Below, one piece after another: positions 23,117 through 34,428 of a stretch of 64,000 nucleotides of DNA. The notes under the pieces are model-generated. The model searched no databases, had not been told where the DNA came from, and saw only the letters and a list, made by a program, of their open reading frames with translations. The translations under genes and the position numbers were made by a program. Position 1 is the first letter of the stretch. Every line of letters starts with the position of its first letter. Source of the stretch: Neocallimastix lanati (nom. inval.) (lineage: Eukaryota; Neocallimastigomycota; Neocallimastigomycetes; Neocallimastigales; Neocallimastigaceae); assembly GCA_016946835.1 (NCBI GenBank), contig JACVTC010000021.1:597501-661500 (forward strand). The letters are read 5' to 3'.

Positions 23117-24058
23117 ATGTCTGATTTAATTAAAGACGCCTCTGGATTTCAAAAGGCCTTTAAAATGGCTGAAAAGATCTTTCCATTGGGTTCAGAGAAA
23201 ACATCTTTTTCAATGTGGAAAAACGATGTTATGGACATTATTGAAGATTATGAGCTAACAGAAAAAGAAAAAAAAAGTGTGGTACTATCTTGTATTGATG
23301 ACAAATACAGGGATAGATGTCATCAAGTGTACCATAACAATAAAAACGTAAAAATTGAAGAATTCCTTGAAAAAATTAAAAGGGCTTTAGGGTTCGATAA
23401 TATATCACTTAGAAGTCTTAAAAAATTACAAAATCTTAAAATAGGAAATAAATCTGTAAACGATTATAATAATATCTTTACTCTTTTGTTGAATGACATA
23501 GAAACTGATGACAAACCTTCAGATAAAACTCTCTTAAAAATGTATATAGAAGACTTTAAAGGAAGGAAACTTCAGGAATACTTAATTATCAAAGACCTTA
23601 AAAAGTTAGAAGATGCTATGAATTTCGCAGAAAAACTAGAAAAAGGATTTCTAGATTATGATGATGAAAGTTTACTAAGGCCATATAACAATGCATCATC
23701 ATCATCTTTTAAAAACCACAATAATAATTATCGAAACAAAAAGGGAGATATGTTTGATAATTCCAAAAAGTCCCCTTTTAATAATGCTTCCTTCAATTAC
23801 AACAAGTCCTTTAATAATAGTAAAAATAAAAACTCATATAACAATCATCAAGTTAATAATAACACTAATAATAGTAGTAAAAATAATAATAAAATAGAAT
23901 CTGATATTGATAAATTAACGGAGAATTTTGCAAATATGAGACTAACTGTTTGTCATAGATGTAACCAAATAGGTCACATAGCTCGATTTTGTACTAATGA
24001 TCTTTCTCAGGAGAATAAAGCATTCTTAAATCAAAAAAATAATTCTTTAAACTATTAA
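23117..24058 (+). CDS. gag: Element F Gag, intact (313 aa)
   Basis: I chose ATG 23117 (MSDLIKDAS); the open frame extends upstream to the primer site without another ATG, so that part is leader. A capsid-like domain (residues about 20-190, FSMWKNDVMDIIEDYEL) is followed by an Asn/Lys/Ser-rich tail and one zinc knuckle CHRCNQIGHIARFC (about residues 279-292). The frame ends TCT TTA AAC TAT TAA. Gag would form the cytoplasmic virus-like particle and bind genomic RNA. It overlaps the pol frame by a few bases at the slippery site. Confidence 0.92.
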   Translation: MSDLIKDASGFQKAFKMAEKIFPLGSEKTSFSMWKNDVMDIIEDYELTEKEKKSVVLSCIDDKYRDRCHQVYHNNKNVKIEEFLEKIKRALGFDNISLRSLKKLQNLKIGNKSVNDYNNIFTLLLNDIETDDKPSDKTLLKMYIEDFKGRKLQEYLIIKDLKKLEDAMNFAEKLEKGFLDYDDESLLRPYNNASSSSFKNHNNNYRNKKGDMFDNSKKSPFNNASFNYNKSFNNSKNKNSYNNHQVNNNTNNSSKNNNKIESDIDKLTENFANMRLTVCHRCNQIGHIARFCTNDLSQENKAFLNQKNNSLNY

Positions 24059-24079
24059 AGGGAAGTTCTCAATCTTCCC
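24046..24079 (+). promoter_or_regulatory. Predicted -1 frameshift signal, element F
   Basis: T TTA AAC (24046-24052) is in the gag frame, followed by a 7-nt spacer containing the gag stop, then a 6-bp stem GGGAAG (24060-24065) with CTTCCC (24074-24079) and an 8-nt loop. The pol frame is open from here and has an upstream stop a few codons before. Confidence 0.88.
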
Positions 24080-27000
24080 CTCATATTAAGAAAATTGAAA
24101 ACAAAACCTACAAAAATATTAAAAATAATCATTATGATATTTATGTTAAAAGAAAACGTAATGAGGATGATAATCAAAATAACAATAACATAAATAATAA
24201 TGATAATTCTAACTCTAATAAAAAAAATAAAAGCAATGAAACTCTTGAAGAAAACTCTAATGATAAAACAAAATCAAATGATAATCCATTAAAAAACATT
24301 GATGAAGAACAATCAAGTAACAATACTCCAAAAAAGAAGAAAAGAGGACGTAAGCCAGTTTTCAAATACCCTTCTATTTTGGACCCTTCTATTTTTGAGA
24401 ATAAAAATATTCAACATGCAAAGAAAGTAAATAAAGAATCAAAAAATCAAAGAAGATTGGGTCCTGATGTTCAATACGACATAGAACTAGAACGAGAAAA
24501 TACAAAAACACAAAAAGAGACAACAATTTATGATATTCTAAAACCTATTGTAATGCTCAAAGATAATAAGGAATATAATTTATACGAAGCTTTAAATAAT
24601 ACTAACGCAGGAATTACATTTGCACAGTTATTTTCAGTTAGCCCTTCATTAAGGAAATTATGTGCTAAAGGTCTTAAATTAAATCCTGATGATGTAAGGC
24701 AAATTAAAACCATACGTAACTTTTCCATCGTAGAAGGCGATCCATTAATTAGTGATACCTTAGAGGAACTAAAATATTCAATGAAAGATGACACTTTGAA
24801 TCCTTTAAATTGTAATAGCGATTTAATAAACCATATATTTGTTACAAATAAAGTAGATATTGCAACAGTTCTAGGTTCCGTTGACAATACTTCTGCTAAA
24901 GTTTTAATTGATACTGGATCTAATGTGAATGCCATTAATATTTCTTTTTATAAAAAAATAGAAAAAAATCATAAATTAATTACAAAAAATATTGCTTATT
25001 TTAAATTAGCCAGTAATCAAATTATTTCTTCAAATAACGTTACTTTTCTTTCACTAAAATTTGGTAACTTAACAATTAACACTATGTTCTGGATATTAAA
25101 TGACGAAGATATGTGTTATGATATTATTCTAGGTAGACGTTCTCAAAAAGAACACAGACTATACATCGATCCTGATGACGATTGTTTATATAAGAAAAAT
25201 GATAATGGAGCTACTTGTGTTGCTACACCAACTAACATTCCAGAGAATGAAAACGTAATAGCAAAAATTTCTTTATTTTATGATATAAAAAATGATTTTC
25301 TTTTTCATCCAAAATTAAAAAATTTAATAAAAGAATTTGACGATATTTTGATTAATTCTATTGATAATGTAAAGGTAGCTAACGCTGAACCACACTCTAT
25401 ACCCTTACTTAAAAATACACCTATTAAATTAAGACCATACAAAATTTCTTTGGATCAATCAATAGCTTTAAAAAAGGAAATAATTAAATTATTAAAACAT
25501 AAAAAAATTATTCCCTCTCATTCTCCTTGGGCTTTTCCAGTTATTTTAGTCAAAAAGAAAAATGGAGAATGGCGTATGTGCATCGATTACAGGAAATTAA
25601 ACGAAATAACTATTAAAGATGCATACGCCCTACCCTTCATTGATGAATTATTAGAATCAGTCCATGGTGCACATGTTTTTTCCGCCTTAGATTTGTTTTC
25701 GGGGTATCATCAGATACCTATGAATCCTGAAGACGTTGATAAAACTTCTTTTACTACCAAATTTGGAAATTACAGTTTCGTAGTTATGCCTTTTGGTTTA
25801 ATCAATGCCCCTGCTTCATTTCAACGTGAAATGAACAGAATACTTATGCCATTAATTGGTAAATGCGTTTTTGTTTATTTAGATGATATTGTTGTGTACT
25901 CACCTACTTTTGAACAACATTTAATTGATTTAAAGCATGTTTTTACAATTTTAAGGGAAAATAAATTTTCTGTAAATATTGACAAATGTAAAATTTGCCG
26001 AAATTCCGTTGAAGTACTTGGTCATGTTTTAACTGATGAAGGTTTAAAACCCATGCCTAGTAAAATCTTTGCTATTTCCTCATGGAAAATTCCTTCAAAC
26101 ATTTCGCAACTACAATCATTTTTAGGCCTTGTAGGTTATTACAGGAAATTTATTCCTAATTTTGCTGCTATTTCAAATATTTTATATAAATTAACAAGTT
26201 CTAAAGTTAAATTTATTTGGACTGAAGATCATACATACGCTTTTAACCTCTTACGTGACTCATTATGTCATCAACCTATTCTCAAATATCCTGATCCTAA
26301 TTTACCTTTTATCATTCGTACTGATGCTTCTTCCTATGCTGTTGGTGTTGTTTTATTACAATTTTCGGAATCCAATAATAAAGAATTTCCTATTTATTTT
26401 CATAGTCGTTGTCTTAAAAAGGCCGAAATTAACTATTCTGTTACTGAAAAAGAAGGAATTGCTGTTATCTTTGCTCTCAAGAAATTTCGACCATATATTT
26501 CCGCTTCTCCTTTTACTGTCAAATTATATACTGACCATAAATCTCTTCTAGGTTATTTTAAATCTAGTATTCCCTCAAGTGATAGACACATCCGTTGGAT
26601 TTCTATCTTCAACGAATTTAAAGTTGATCTTTTATATGAAAAAGGTAAAAATAACATATTCGCTGATGCTTTGTCTCGCCTTCCTTCGGGTAATGTTTTA
26701 ACAATCAACTCGATTGTTGATATCTCTAATGTTAATAACCCTCTCTCTGATAATATTCCTTCTCCCATTTTAAACTATGTGAAGAAAAACTACTCTTTTG
26801 TTAATGGTAAATTAGTCTTTAAAGATAAGTCTGACAAAGTTTTAGAAGTTATAGAAGATGATTCGCTTAAACATGATATCGTTGTTAAAGCTCATCTTGT
26901 CGGCCATGAGGGTGTATCTAAAACTTTGGCTCGTATCAAAGAATGTTACTATTGGCCTGGTCTTAAATCTGATGTTGAAAAAGTAGTTAAAACATGCTTA

Positions 27001-27909
27001 AAATGCCAATGTTATAGACCCTCCCCAATTCCAAAGTCCACTTCTATCATTCCTACACAAGTAGAAAGACCTTTTGTCAGAGTTGGACTTGATATTGTTG
27101 GTCCTTTAACTACAACTGAAAATGGTAACAAGTTTATTATAGTTTTAATTGATTATTTTACAAAATGGATAGAAGCTAAAGCAACAAGTACTATTGAAGC
27201 TACTGATGTTATTAAGTTCCTTCAAGAAGTCTTTTCAAGACATGGCCTTCCCGAAATAATAATTACGGATAATGGAAGACAATTTATTTCTGACATTACA
27301 AAAGCCATGGTAGATCTTTACGGTTCCTGGATTCGTTTTATAAGTCCTCGTCATCCTGAAGCGAACGGACAAGTAGAGAATGCTAATAGAGAAATTGTCA
27401 AGGTTCTTAGACACCTTTGCGAACAGCAAGTTAAATGGGATGAATGCCTTCCTTCAGCGTTATGGGCTTTGAGAACTTCCAAATCAAGTGTTACGGGTTT
27501 CAGTAGTTTTGAATTACTATACGGTAGAAGAGATCTTTGGCCTTTAAGTGTTTCCCTTCCTGACTTAGATAGAGAAGAAAATGAAAGTGACCTTGAATAT
27601 AATCTAAGACGTTTTGTTGGACATCAAGAATGGGTCAAAGAGGCCATAACTAATATTCAGTATGCCCATTCATATTGGTTAGAAAGATCAAAGTCCGCTT
27701 TTAATATGTTACAAAAGTATAAACCTGGAGATTTAGTCTTGGTAAGATATATATCGAGGAAAAAGTTAGATCCTTTCTTTATTGGACCCTTTAAAGTATT
27801 AAAAGCATCAAAATATAATACTCTAGTTTTACAATCTTTGAAAGATAACCAAATATTAGAAAGAAATATACATATTAAAGATGTAAAACCATACTTATTA
27901 TCAATTTAA
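24052..27909 (+). CDS. pol: Element F Pol polyprotein, intact (about 1285 codons in the -1 frame)
   Basis: The frame has no ATG near its start and is expected only as a Gag-Pol fusion through -1 frameshifting. Order: basic, Asn-rich linker; protease LIDTGSNVNAIN (about 24904-24940) and IILGRRSQ; RT with CIDYRKLNEIT, MPFGLINAPASF and YLDDIVVYS (about 25877-25903); RNase H with IIRTDASSYAVG, YTDHKSLLG and ADALSRLPSG; integrase with the H-H-C-C segment (about 26890-27010), GLDIVGPL, TDNGRQF and the HPEANGQVEN glutamate; C-terminal GPF motif (GPFKVLKASK). No chromodomain. No stop or frameshift was seen. The poly(A)-rich 3' UTR follows. Confidence 0.95.
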   Translation, partial: LLKGSSQSSPHIKKIENKTYKNIKNNHYDIYVKRKRNEDDNQNNNNINNNDNSNSNKKNKSNETLEENSNDKTKSNDNPLKNIDEEQSSNNTPKKKKRGRKPVFKYPSILDPSIFENKNIQHAKKVNKESKNQRRLGPDVQYDIELERENTKTQKETTIYDILKPIVMLKDNKEYNLYEALNNTNAGITFAQLFSVSPSLRKLCAKGLKLNPDDVRQIKTIRNFSIVEGDPLISDTLEELKYSMKDDTLNPLNCNSDLINHIFVTNKVDIATVLGSVDNTSAKVLIDTGSNVNAINISFYKKIEKNHKLITKNIAYFKLASNQIISSNNVTFLSLKFGNLTINTMFWILNDEDMCYDIILGRRSQKEHRLYIDPDDDCLYKKNDNGATCVATPTNIPENENVIAKISLFYDIKNDFLFHPKLKNLIKEFDDILINSIDNVKVANAEPHSIPLLKNTPIKLRPYKISLDQSIALKKEIIKLLKHKKIIPSHSPWAFPVILVKKKNGEWRMCIDYRKLNEITIKDAYALPFIDELLESVHGAHVFSALDLFSGYHQIPMNPEDVDKTSFTTKFGNYSFVVMPFGLINAPASFQREMNRILMPLIGKCVFVYLDDIVVYSPTFEQHLIDLKHVFTILRENKFSVNIDKCKICRNSVEVLGHVLTDEGLKPMPSKIFAISSWKIPSNISQLQSFLGLVGYYRKFIPNFAAISNILYKLTSSKVKFIWTEDHTYAFNLLRDSLCHQPILKYPDPNLPFIIRTDASSYAVGVVLLQFSESNNKEFPIYFHSRCLKKAEINYSVTEKEGIAVIFALKKFRPYISASPFTVKLYTDHKSLLGYFKSSIPSSDRHIRWISIFNEFKVDLLYEKGKNNIFADALSRLPSGNVLTINSIVDISNVNNPLSDNIPSPILNYVKKNYSFVNGKLVFKDKSDKVLEVIEDDSLKHDIVVKAHLVGHEGVSKTLARIKECYYWPGLKSDVEKVVKTCLKCQCYRPSPIPKSTSIIPTQVERPFVRVGLDIVGPLTTTENGNKFIIVLIDYFTKWIEAKATSTIEATDVIKFLQEVFSRHGLPEIIITDNGRQFISDITKAMVDLYGSWIRFISPRHPEANGQVENANREIVKVLRHLCEQQVKWDECLPSALWALRTSKSSVTGFSSFELLYGRRDLWPLSVSLPDLDREENESDLEYNLRRFVGHQEWVKEAITNIQYAHSYWLERSKSAFNMLQKYKPGDLVLVRYISRKKLDPFFIGPFKVLKASKYNTLVLQSLKDNQILERNIHIKDVKPYLLSI

Positions 27910-27947
27910 GTTACACAAAATTTTTATGTTGATCCAAGGAAATATTC

Positions 27948-27998
<51 letters not shown>

Positions 27999-28117
27999 TT
28001 CCTTTAGTAATAATTTAATTAAAAATTAAAATTAAAAATTTATTACTGCATTAATCAAAGAAATTTATAAGATTAAAAAGAAAAATTTTCCTAACTTTAA
28101 CAATTATTTAAAAGTCC

Positions 28118-28194
<77 letters not shown>

Positions 28195-28322
28195 GCCTTT
28201 ATATAATATTGATTCATTTTTCTTTTATTTTTTTTTATAAACTATAAAATTTAATAATTTTATTAACACTTTATTCCTTTTATTCAGATATCTCTAAAGC
28301 GATATCTTAAGGGAGGAAGTCT
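27910..28322 (+). other. Element F 3' UTR with two long poly(A) runs and the polypurine tract
   Basis: A runs of about 41 (27954-27994) and 67 bases (28124-28190) separate pol from the primer tract TTAAGGGAGGAAG (28309-28321), which abuts the 3' LTR. Confidence 0.8.
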
Positions 28323-28948
28323 TGATAAAGAATTATTATAAAATTATATAAATTTTATGAAAATGTAAACAAACAAAATGTATACCAAATGTATGAAATG
28401 AAATTAATGTAGTTTAATAATGTATTTAAAGTTTATTTTATATTATTTTATATTAATTAATTTATATTATTTTTATATATTACTATTTATAAATTATTAT
28501 TGTATTATTATATTATTCTCACATAATATTAATATAATATATTATATTAATATTATAAACTTAAATTATTATGAAAATTATAGTATAAAAATTTAATTAA
28601 GAAATAATTTAGAAAAGTAGACTTTATTAAAAAAAAAAAAAAAAGAGAAAATAATTAATAAAAGTCCAGTTGTATGTTATTTTATAATAAATAAAATAAA
28701 TACATAAACAAAAATATATTTTTTTAGTTATATTAAAGAGAATATAACTAAAATATAAAATAATTAATTTTATTTAATTATTTATTAAAAATAGTTTTGT
28801 GTTAATAAAAAATTTATTTTTATATAATAAAATAAACAAATAAATTTTTACTAATAAAAGTTGTTAAAAACTTCTTATCTAACGTTAAGAACTAAAAGAC
28901 AACTTTCAGCATAAACATTTTATATTTATTATTATAATTTGTTTATCA
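28323..28948 (+). repeat. Element F 3' LTR
   Basis: It starts TGATAAAG after the purine tract, ends TTTATCA and is followed by ATAAT. Confidence 0.93.
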
Positions 28949-28953
28949 ATAAT

Positions 28954-29219
28954 AATAAATAATAATAATAAAAAGTTTTAATATTGATCATACGAACGAA
29001 AATAAAATTTTAAAAAATTATAAGATATATTTAAATATATAATTACAATGTTCTATGATCACATATAGATATTAACACTAGGGCTGAAGTGATATAAAAA
29101 TTGAAATTCACTTCTACGTAATTGAAATAATATATTATTATTAATAATATAATTTTTAATTACTAATTGCCCTTTGTTAAAACAGATATCGGCAAAAGCT
29201 ATATCTCGTTATATCTATT

Positions 29220-29250
<31 letters not shown>

Positions 29251-30256
29251 ATATATATATGTAATATAAAAAATTATAAAATATTATTATTATTTATTTA
29301 ATACATATTTCAAAATATACATATAAAATTTAATATAAAAAATTATAAAATATTATTATTTATTTATTTAATAAATAATTCATATGTATAATTTAAATTA
29401 TTACTTATTTATTTATCTAATGAATAATATAACATATATATAATATAAATAATAAAATGTTATTATTTATTTAATAAATATGAAAAATATATAATATATA
29501 ATATATAATTTAAAATTATTATTATTTTCATTCATTTAATGAATAATATACAATATATATATATTGTAAAATTAATTATTATTATTATTATTTATTTATT
29601 TATTAATACAAAATATATATAATATATAATATAAATTTATAAATTATTGTTCATTTAATTATTTATTTAAAATAAATTTTAATTCAAAATTTAAATTTCA
29701 TTTTTTTAAATTGAAATTGCAATTAAATATTTATTTTAATTTTATTTAAATTTTATTTCTTTTTAATATTTCTTAATTTATTATTTTTTAAATTGTTCTT
29801 CTTTCATTGAACAATTCAAATGAAAAGGAGCAATGTAAGAAATACAAATAAATTTATTAATAATTTATTTACATTTCTTAGTTATTATAATTTATTTAAT
29901 TTAATATTTATTTATTCATTTAATAATATAGTCATTTTATTTAATTTTATATTTATTTATACACTTAATAATTATATTTATTTTATTTAATTTATAATTA
30001 TTTATTCACTTATATTTATATATTAGTTAGAAAACAATATTAAGGTTTTCCCAAGTTAATTGGTTTTACTTAATATTGATTCGTCTAGAGTTTTTCCGCT
30101 AATCTTTTCTCTAGATGTTAAAAAGTTAAGGTTAGCAAAACTTTCAATAAATTATTTAAATTTATATTTTTTTTGGTTAATTATAATTTTTATTTTAAAT
30201 ATACTACTTCCTATATAATAATGAATTTATACAAATTCATTAAGTAAAGGGAGCAA
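28954..30256. other. Element E internal sequence, right part (no gene)
   Basis: AT-rich and non-coding. It contains a 7-bp stem hairpin (29086-29092 with 29108-29114), a poly(A) run (29220-29245), and a second purine tract plus LTR-start-like sequence (GGAGCAATGTAAGAAA at about 29827) 420 bp before the real LTR start. Confidence 0.6.
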
Positions 30257-30737
30257 TGTAAGAAACTTAGATAAATTTATTATTTTATTATAAAATTTAT
30301 CTATCTTTCTTATTTAATACATTAATTTAATACATTAAATTATTGTATTTATTTTAACCAATAATATTTAATTATTAATTTATATATATTTGATTCTCTT
30401 GAGTTCTCTTCGAGAAATCAAGAGTTATTATTTTAGAATTTTTATAATAAATAATAATTCAAATAAAATAATTAATTAATAAACAAAACCCTTTTAATAA
30501 AACATATTTTATAAATATTTGTGTCTTTTATTCCTTTTGTGTTATTGTTTATTATAAACTTTCTATAATAAACTCTATCTTATATTTAAGTTAAGTATAA
30601 TTATTTATTTATATTATTTCATATTTATTTAATTATATTTAATTTTATTTTCTCAAATTAATGTTAATTAGTAATAATTAATGTTAATTTGTAGTTAAGA
30701 AATTATTTATAATTAATTTTATAAGTAATTTCTTACA
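30257..30737 (+). repeat. Element E 3' LTR
   Basis: 481 bp, nearly identical to 21041-21519, including the TATA-linked hairpin at 30396-30424. It is preceded by the purine tract AAAGGGAGCAA. Confidence 0.9.
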
Positions 30738-30740
30738 TTT

Positions 30741-30791
30741 TGATACGGGGTGTCACTAAATACCTTGTATTTCCTATTAAATACTCTTAAT
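30741..30791 (+). repeat. First LTR of array B, left fragment
   Basis: It begins TGATACGGGGTGTCAC and stops at TTAAT, where element C starts; it resumes at 42947. The sequence across the empty site is seen intact in the second LTR at about 44100. Confidence 0.9.
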
Positions 30792-31247
30792 TGTTAAGAT
30801 TTTAATATAATTTATAGTTTAAATTTAAATAAAATAATATGGTTTATTAAAAAATATTCACTAAGTCGATATGTCTATATAGTAATATACTATATAGATA
30901 TATAATAAAAATAATAAATATTTAAATGTTTAGTTTAATAAAAATTTATTTATAATAAACTTTGATAATTAGAATTATCAAATTAATTTAATTTTAAATT
31001 TGTTTATTTTATTTAATAATAAAATATCTATAATATATTACTATTAAGGTAATTTTACAATAACCTTACAAAGAACATAAAAGATAGATTTTTACATCTT
31101 TCTTTTATACTTTGTAAGTTACATAATAATAATATTTAATTATAAGATAGTAATAATATAGTAATATAAATACTAATAAAATATAAGGATAAATTTAATT
31201 ATATAATTAATTTGAATAATTGAATTTAATATAGATATGTTGTAAAC
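30792..31247 (-). repeat. Element C 3' LTR, fragment left of D
   Basis: It matches 42230-42690 closely and ends with the 9-bp GTTGTAAAC duplicated by element D (31239-31247). Confidence 0.9.
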
Positions 31248-31799
31248 GGGGGTGGTGCGTTTCGGAATGTGGCTTTAAATAATTTTACATAAATTTTCAT
31301 TTCCGAATGTGGCTTATATAATTTTTTATAAATTTTTATTTATGAATATAATATTTAAAACATTAAAATAAAATGGCACATATAATTTCATTGAAAAAAT
31401 AATTATTAAAAATATTTAAAATGTGATATATTTCAAAAAAAATAATGATTTACATCCGCCATATTCTGAAAATTTTTATTTATTTATTAATTTATTCATT
31501 TATTTATTTAATAATAATATTTAATAATATTTTTTTTTTTTTGTACTATTTTTTAATTATAAAGTTTGTTTATTATATGGAAATATAATAATTTACATTA
31601 ATTTAAAATACTGTAAAAATTATAATAAAATTCATGTTAATATATATGAATATTCTATATCATTTACTTTATTATATAATTTATTTGTTGCTAAATTCAG
31701 TTTTTATATTAATTTCATATCAATATCTTATTTATTTTATTTTATCATATTATATATTATTATTTCACTGCATATTTATTTATTTTATATTATTTTATT

Positions 31800-33580
31800 T
31801 TATTTCGATTGATACTTGCAATTTATTATAATTCACATATTTATTTTATTTATTTTATTTTATTAGTACTTGTATTTTTATTATAATTCAAATATTTATT
31901 TTATTTTATTTTATTTTATTTTTATTAATACTTGTATTTTTATTATAATTCAAATAATTTTTATTTTATTTTATTTTATTTTATTTTATTTTATTTTATT
32001 TTATTTTATTTTATTTTATTTTATTTTATTTTATTTTATTTTATTTTATTTTATTTTATTTTATTTTATTTTATTTTATTTTATTTTATTTTATTTTATT
32101 TTATTTTATTTTATTTTATTTTATTTTATTTTATTTTATTTTATTTTATTTTATTTTATTTTATTTTATTTTATTTTATTTTATTTTATTTTATTTTATT
32201 TTATTTTATTTTATTTTATTTTATTTTATTTTATTTTATTTTATTTTATTTTATTTTATTTTATTTTATTTTATTTTATTTTATTTTATTTTATTTTATT
32301 TTATTTTATTTTATTTTATTTTATTTTATTTTATTTTATTTTATTTTATTTTATTTTATTTTATTTTATTTTATTTTATTTTATTTTATTTTATTTTATT
32401 TTATTCAATCTGTACTTTCTTATTTAATATCTACTTTTTATTTTATTTTATTTTATTTTATTTTATATAATCTGTACTTTATTATTTAATATTCTACTTT
32501 TTATTTTATTTTATTTTATTTTATTTTTATTAATACTTGCATTTTTATTATAATTCAAATAATTTTTTTATTTTATTTTATTTTATTTTATTTTATTCAA
32601 TCTGTATTTCATATTTATATTTCAACTATTTATTTTATTTTATTTTATTTTATTTTATTCAATCTGTACTTCATATTTATATTTCAACTATTTATTTTAT
32701 TTTATTCAATCTGTACTTCATATTTATATTTCAACTATTAATTTTATTTTATTCAATCTGTACTTCATATTTATATATCAACTATTTATTTTATTTTATT
32801 TTATTTTATTTTATTCAATCTGTACTTCATATTTATATTTCAACTATTTATTTTATTTTATTCAATCTGTACTTCATATTTATATTTCAACTATTAATTT
32901 TATTTTATTCAATCTATATTTCATATTTATATTTCAACTATTTATATTATTTTTATTTTATTTTATTTTATTCAATCTGTATTTCATATTTATATTTCAA
33001 CTATTTATTTTATTTTATTTTATTTTATTTTATTCAATCTGTACTTCATATTTATATTACAACTATATATTTTATTTTATTCAATCTGTACTTTATATTT
33101 ATATTTCAACTATTTATTTTATTTTATTCATTCTGTACTTCATATTTATATTTCAACTATTTATATTATTTTTATTTTATTTTATTTTATTTTATTTTAT
33201 TTTATTCAATCTGTACTTCATATTTTTATTTCAACTATTTATTTTATTTTATTTTATTCATTCTGTACTTCATATTTATATTTCAACTATTTATATTATT
33301 TTTATTTTATTTTATTTTATTTTATTTTATTTTATTCAATCTGTACTTCATATTTTTATTTCAACTATTTATTTTATTTTATTTTATTCATTCTGTACTT
33401 CATATTTATATTTCAACTATTTATATTATTTTTATTTTATTTTATTTTATTTTATTTTATTTTATTCAATCTGTACTTCATATTTTTATTTCAACTATTT
33501 ATTTTATTTCATTTTATTCATTCTGTACTTCATATTTATATTTCAACTATTTATTTTATTTTATTTAATTTTATATACTT
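31800..33580. repeat. TTTTA pentanucleotide satellite and higher-order repeat inside the MULE
   Basis: A nearly perfect TTTTA array runs from about 31961 to 32404 (about 89 copies). From 32405 to 33570 it becomes a higher-order repeat: TTTTA runs alternate with a conserved spacer (TTCAATCTGTACTTCATATT and following bases, about 17 times). Because five is not a multiple of three, the array reads as an endless Phe-Ile-Leu-Phe-Tyr frame; these ORFs are not genes. Confidence 0.95.
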
Positions 33581-34428
33581 GTACTTCTATATTATTACAT
33601 TCTATATTTTTTTCATTTTATTTTTAAATATTCTTTTTAAAATTCTTATTTCCTTTTTAATATTTTTTTATCTTATATTTTAAATAAATTTTATATAATA
33701 CAAAAATCTTTTTTACTCAGGAGCATTATATTTAACTTGATAAGGAAAGATTATTTGAAAATTTAATTATAAATATTAAATTAAAACTTTTTTTTAGTAA
33801 TAGTAATAATAACAATAACATTTTTAAACATAAATTTCTATTAAATAATAAATAAATTATTTTAGATATTTATATTATACAAATCTAATAAACTAACAAA
33901 AAGAGCATTACTATTTTTACAAATAGTAAAGTTTTTTTAGAAAGCCTGATAGAAATAATTTAAAATATTAATTATTTTCTTTTATAAGTATTATAATACT
34001 TAAATATCATTATATATATTTAAAATGTATATTTGAATATTTATTAAAAATATGAAATATACATTAAATATATTTTTAAAAAATATATTAATTTAATAAT
34101 TGGTTTATTTTATAAAAATTATTTATTTATTTATTAATTTACTACAATATAAAATAAAAATAATGCGAAATGCAATACATTCATATTTATAATATTTTAT
34201 AATACTAATATATAATAATAAAGACATCTTTTAATTTTATTTAATAATATTTAATAAAGTAAAAAATATTTAAAATAAATTTATAAAAAAAATTTTTTTT
34301 TAATATTTTTAAGCTAACCCTATCAATAAATATTAAATAAATTGCAATATTGAATTTCTTATTAAATAAAAAAATTTAATTTTCAATTAATTGTAATTAT
34401 GATTTTGAAAGGATTTTAATAATTATTT

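Larger units (their letters stand above)
22412..28948 (+). mobile_element. Element F: complete Ty3/Gypsy retrotransposon
   Basis: LTRs of 632 bp (22412-23043) and 626 bp (28323-28948) are nearly identical. ATAAT duplicates the target at 22407-22411 and 28949-28953. A primer site follows the 5' LTR by two bases, gag and pol are both open, and a purine tract precedes the 3' LTR. All catalytic motifs are present. It has no chromodomain. This is the only apparently intact autonomous element in the window and sits within element E. Confidence 0.95.
21041..30737 (+). mobile_element. Element E: non-coding LTR element hosting element F
   Basis: Paired LTRs (21041-21519 and 30257-30737) are nearly identical, with a purine tract AAAGGGAGCAA before the right one. 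Flanking 5-mers ATTTG and TTTTG are an imperfect target duplication; the right one overlaps the first two bases of the next LTR. Removing F leaves about 2.2 kb of internal sequence with no ORF, so E is non-autonomous or gutted. It has no TGG primer site; a self-primer arrangement is seen instead. Confidence 0.8.

Noticed and set aside
24174-24365. Antisense ORFs inside F pol and other elements
   Set aside because: Shadows of the real frames with no recognisable domain.
31870-33568. Long open frames of 185-343 codons rich in Phe, Ile, Leu, Tyr
   Set aside because: They are translations of the TTTTA satellite, open in several frames because the unit lacks stops. No gene.
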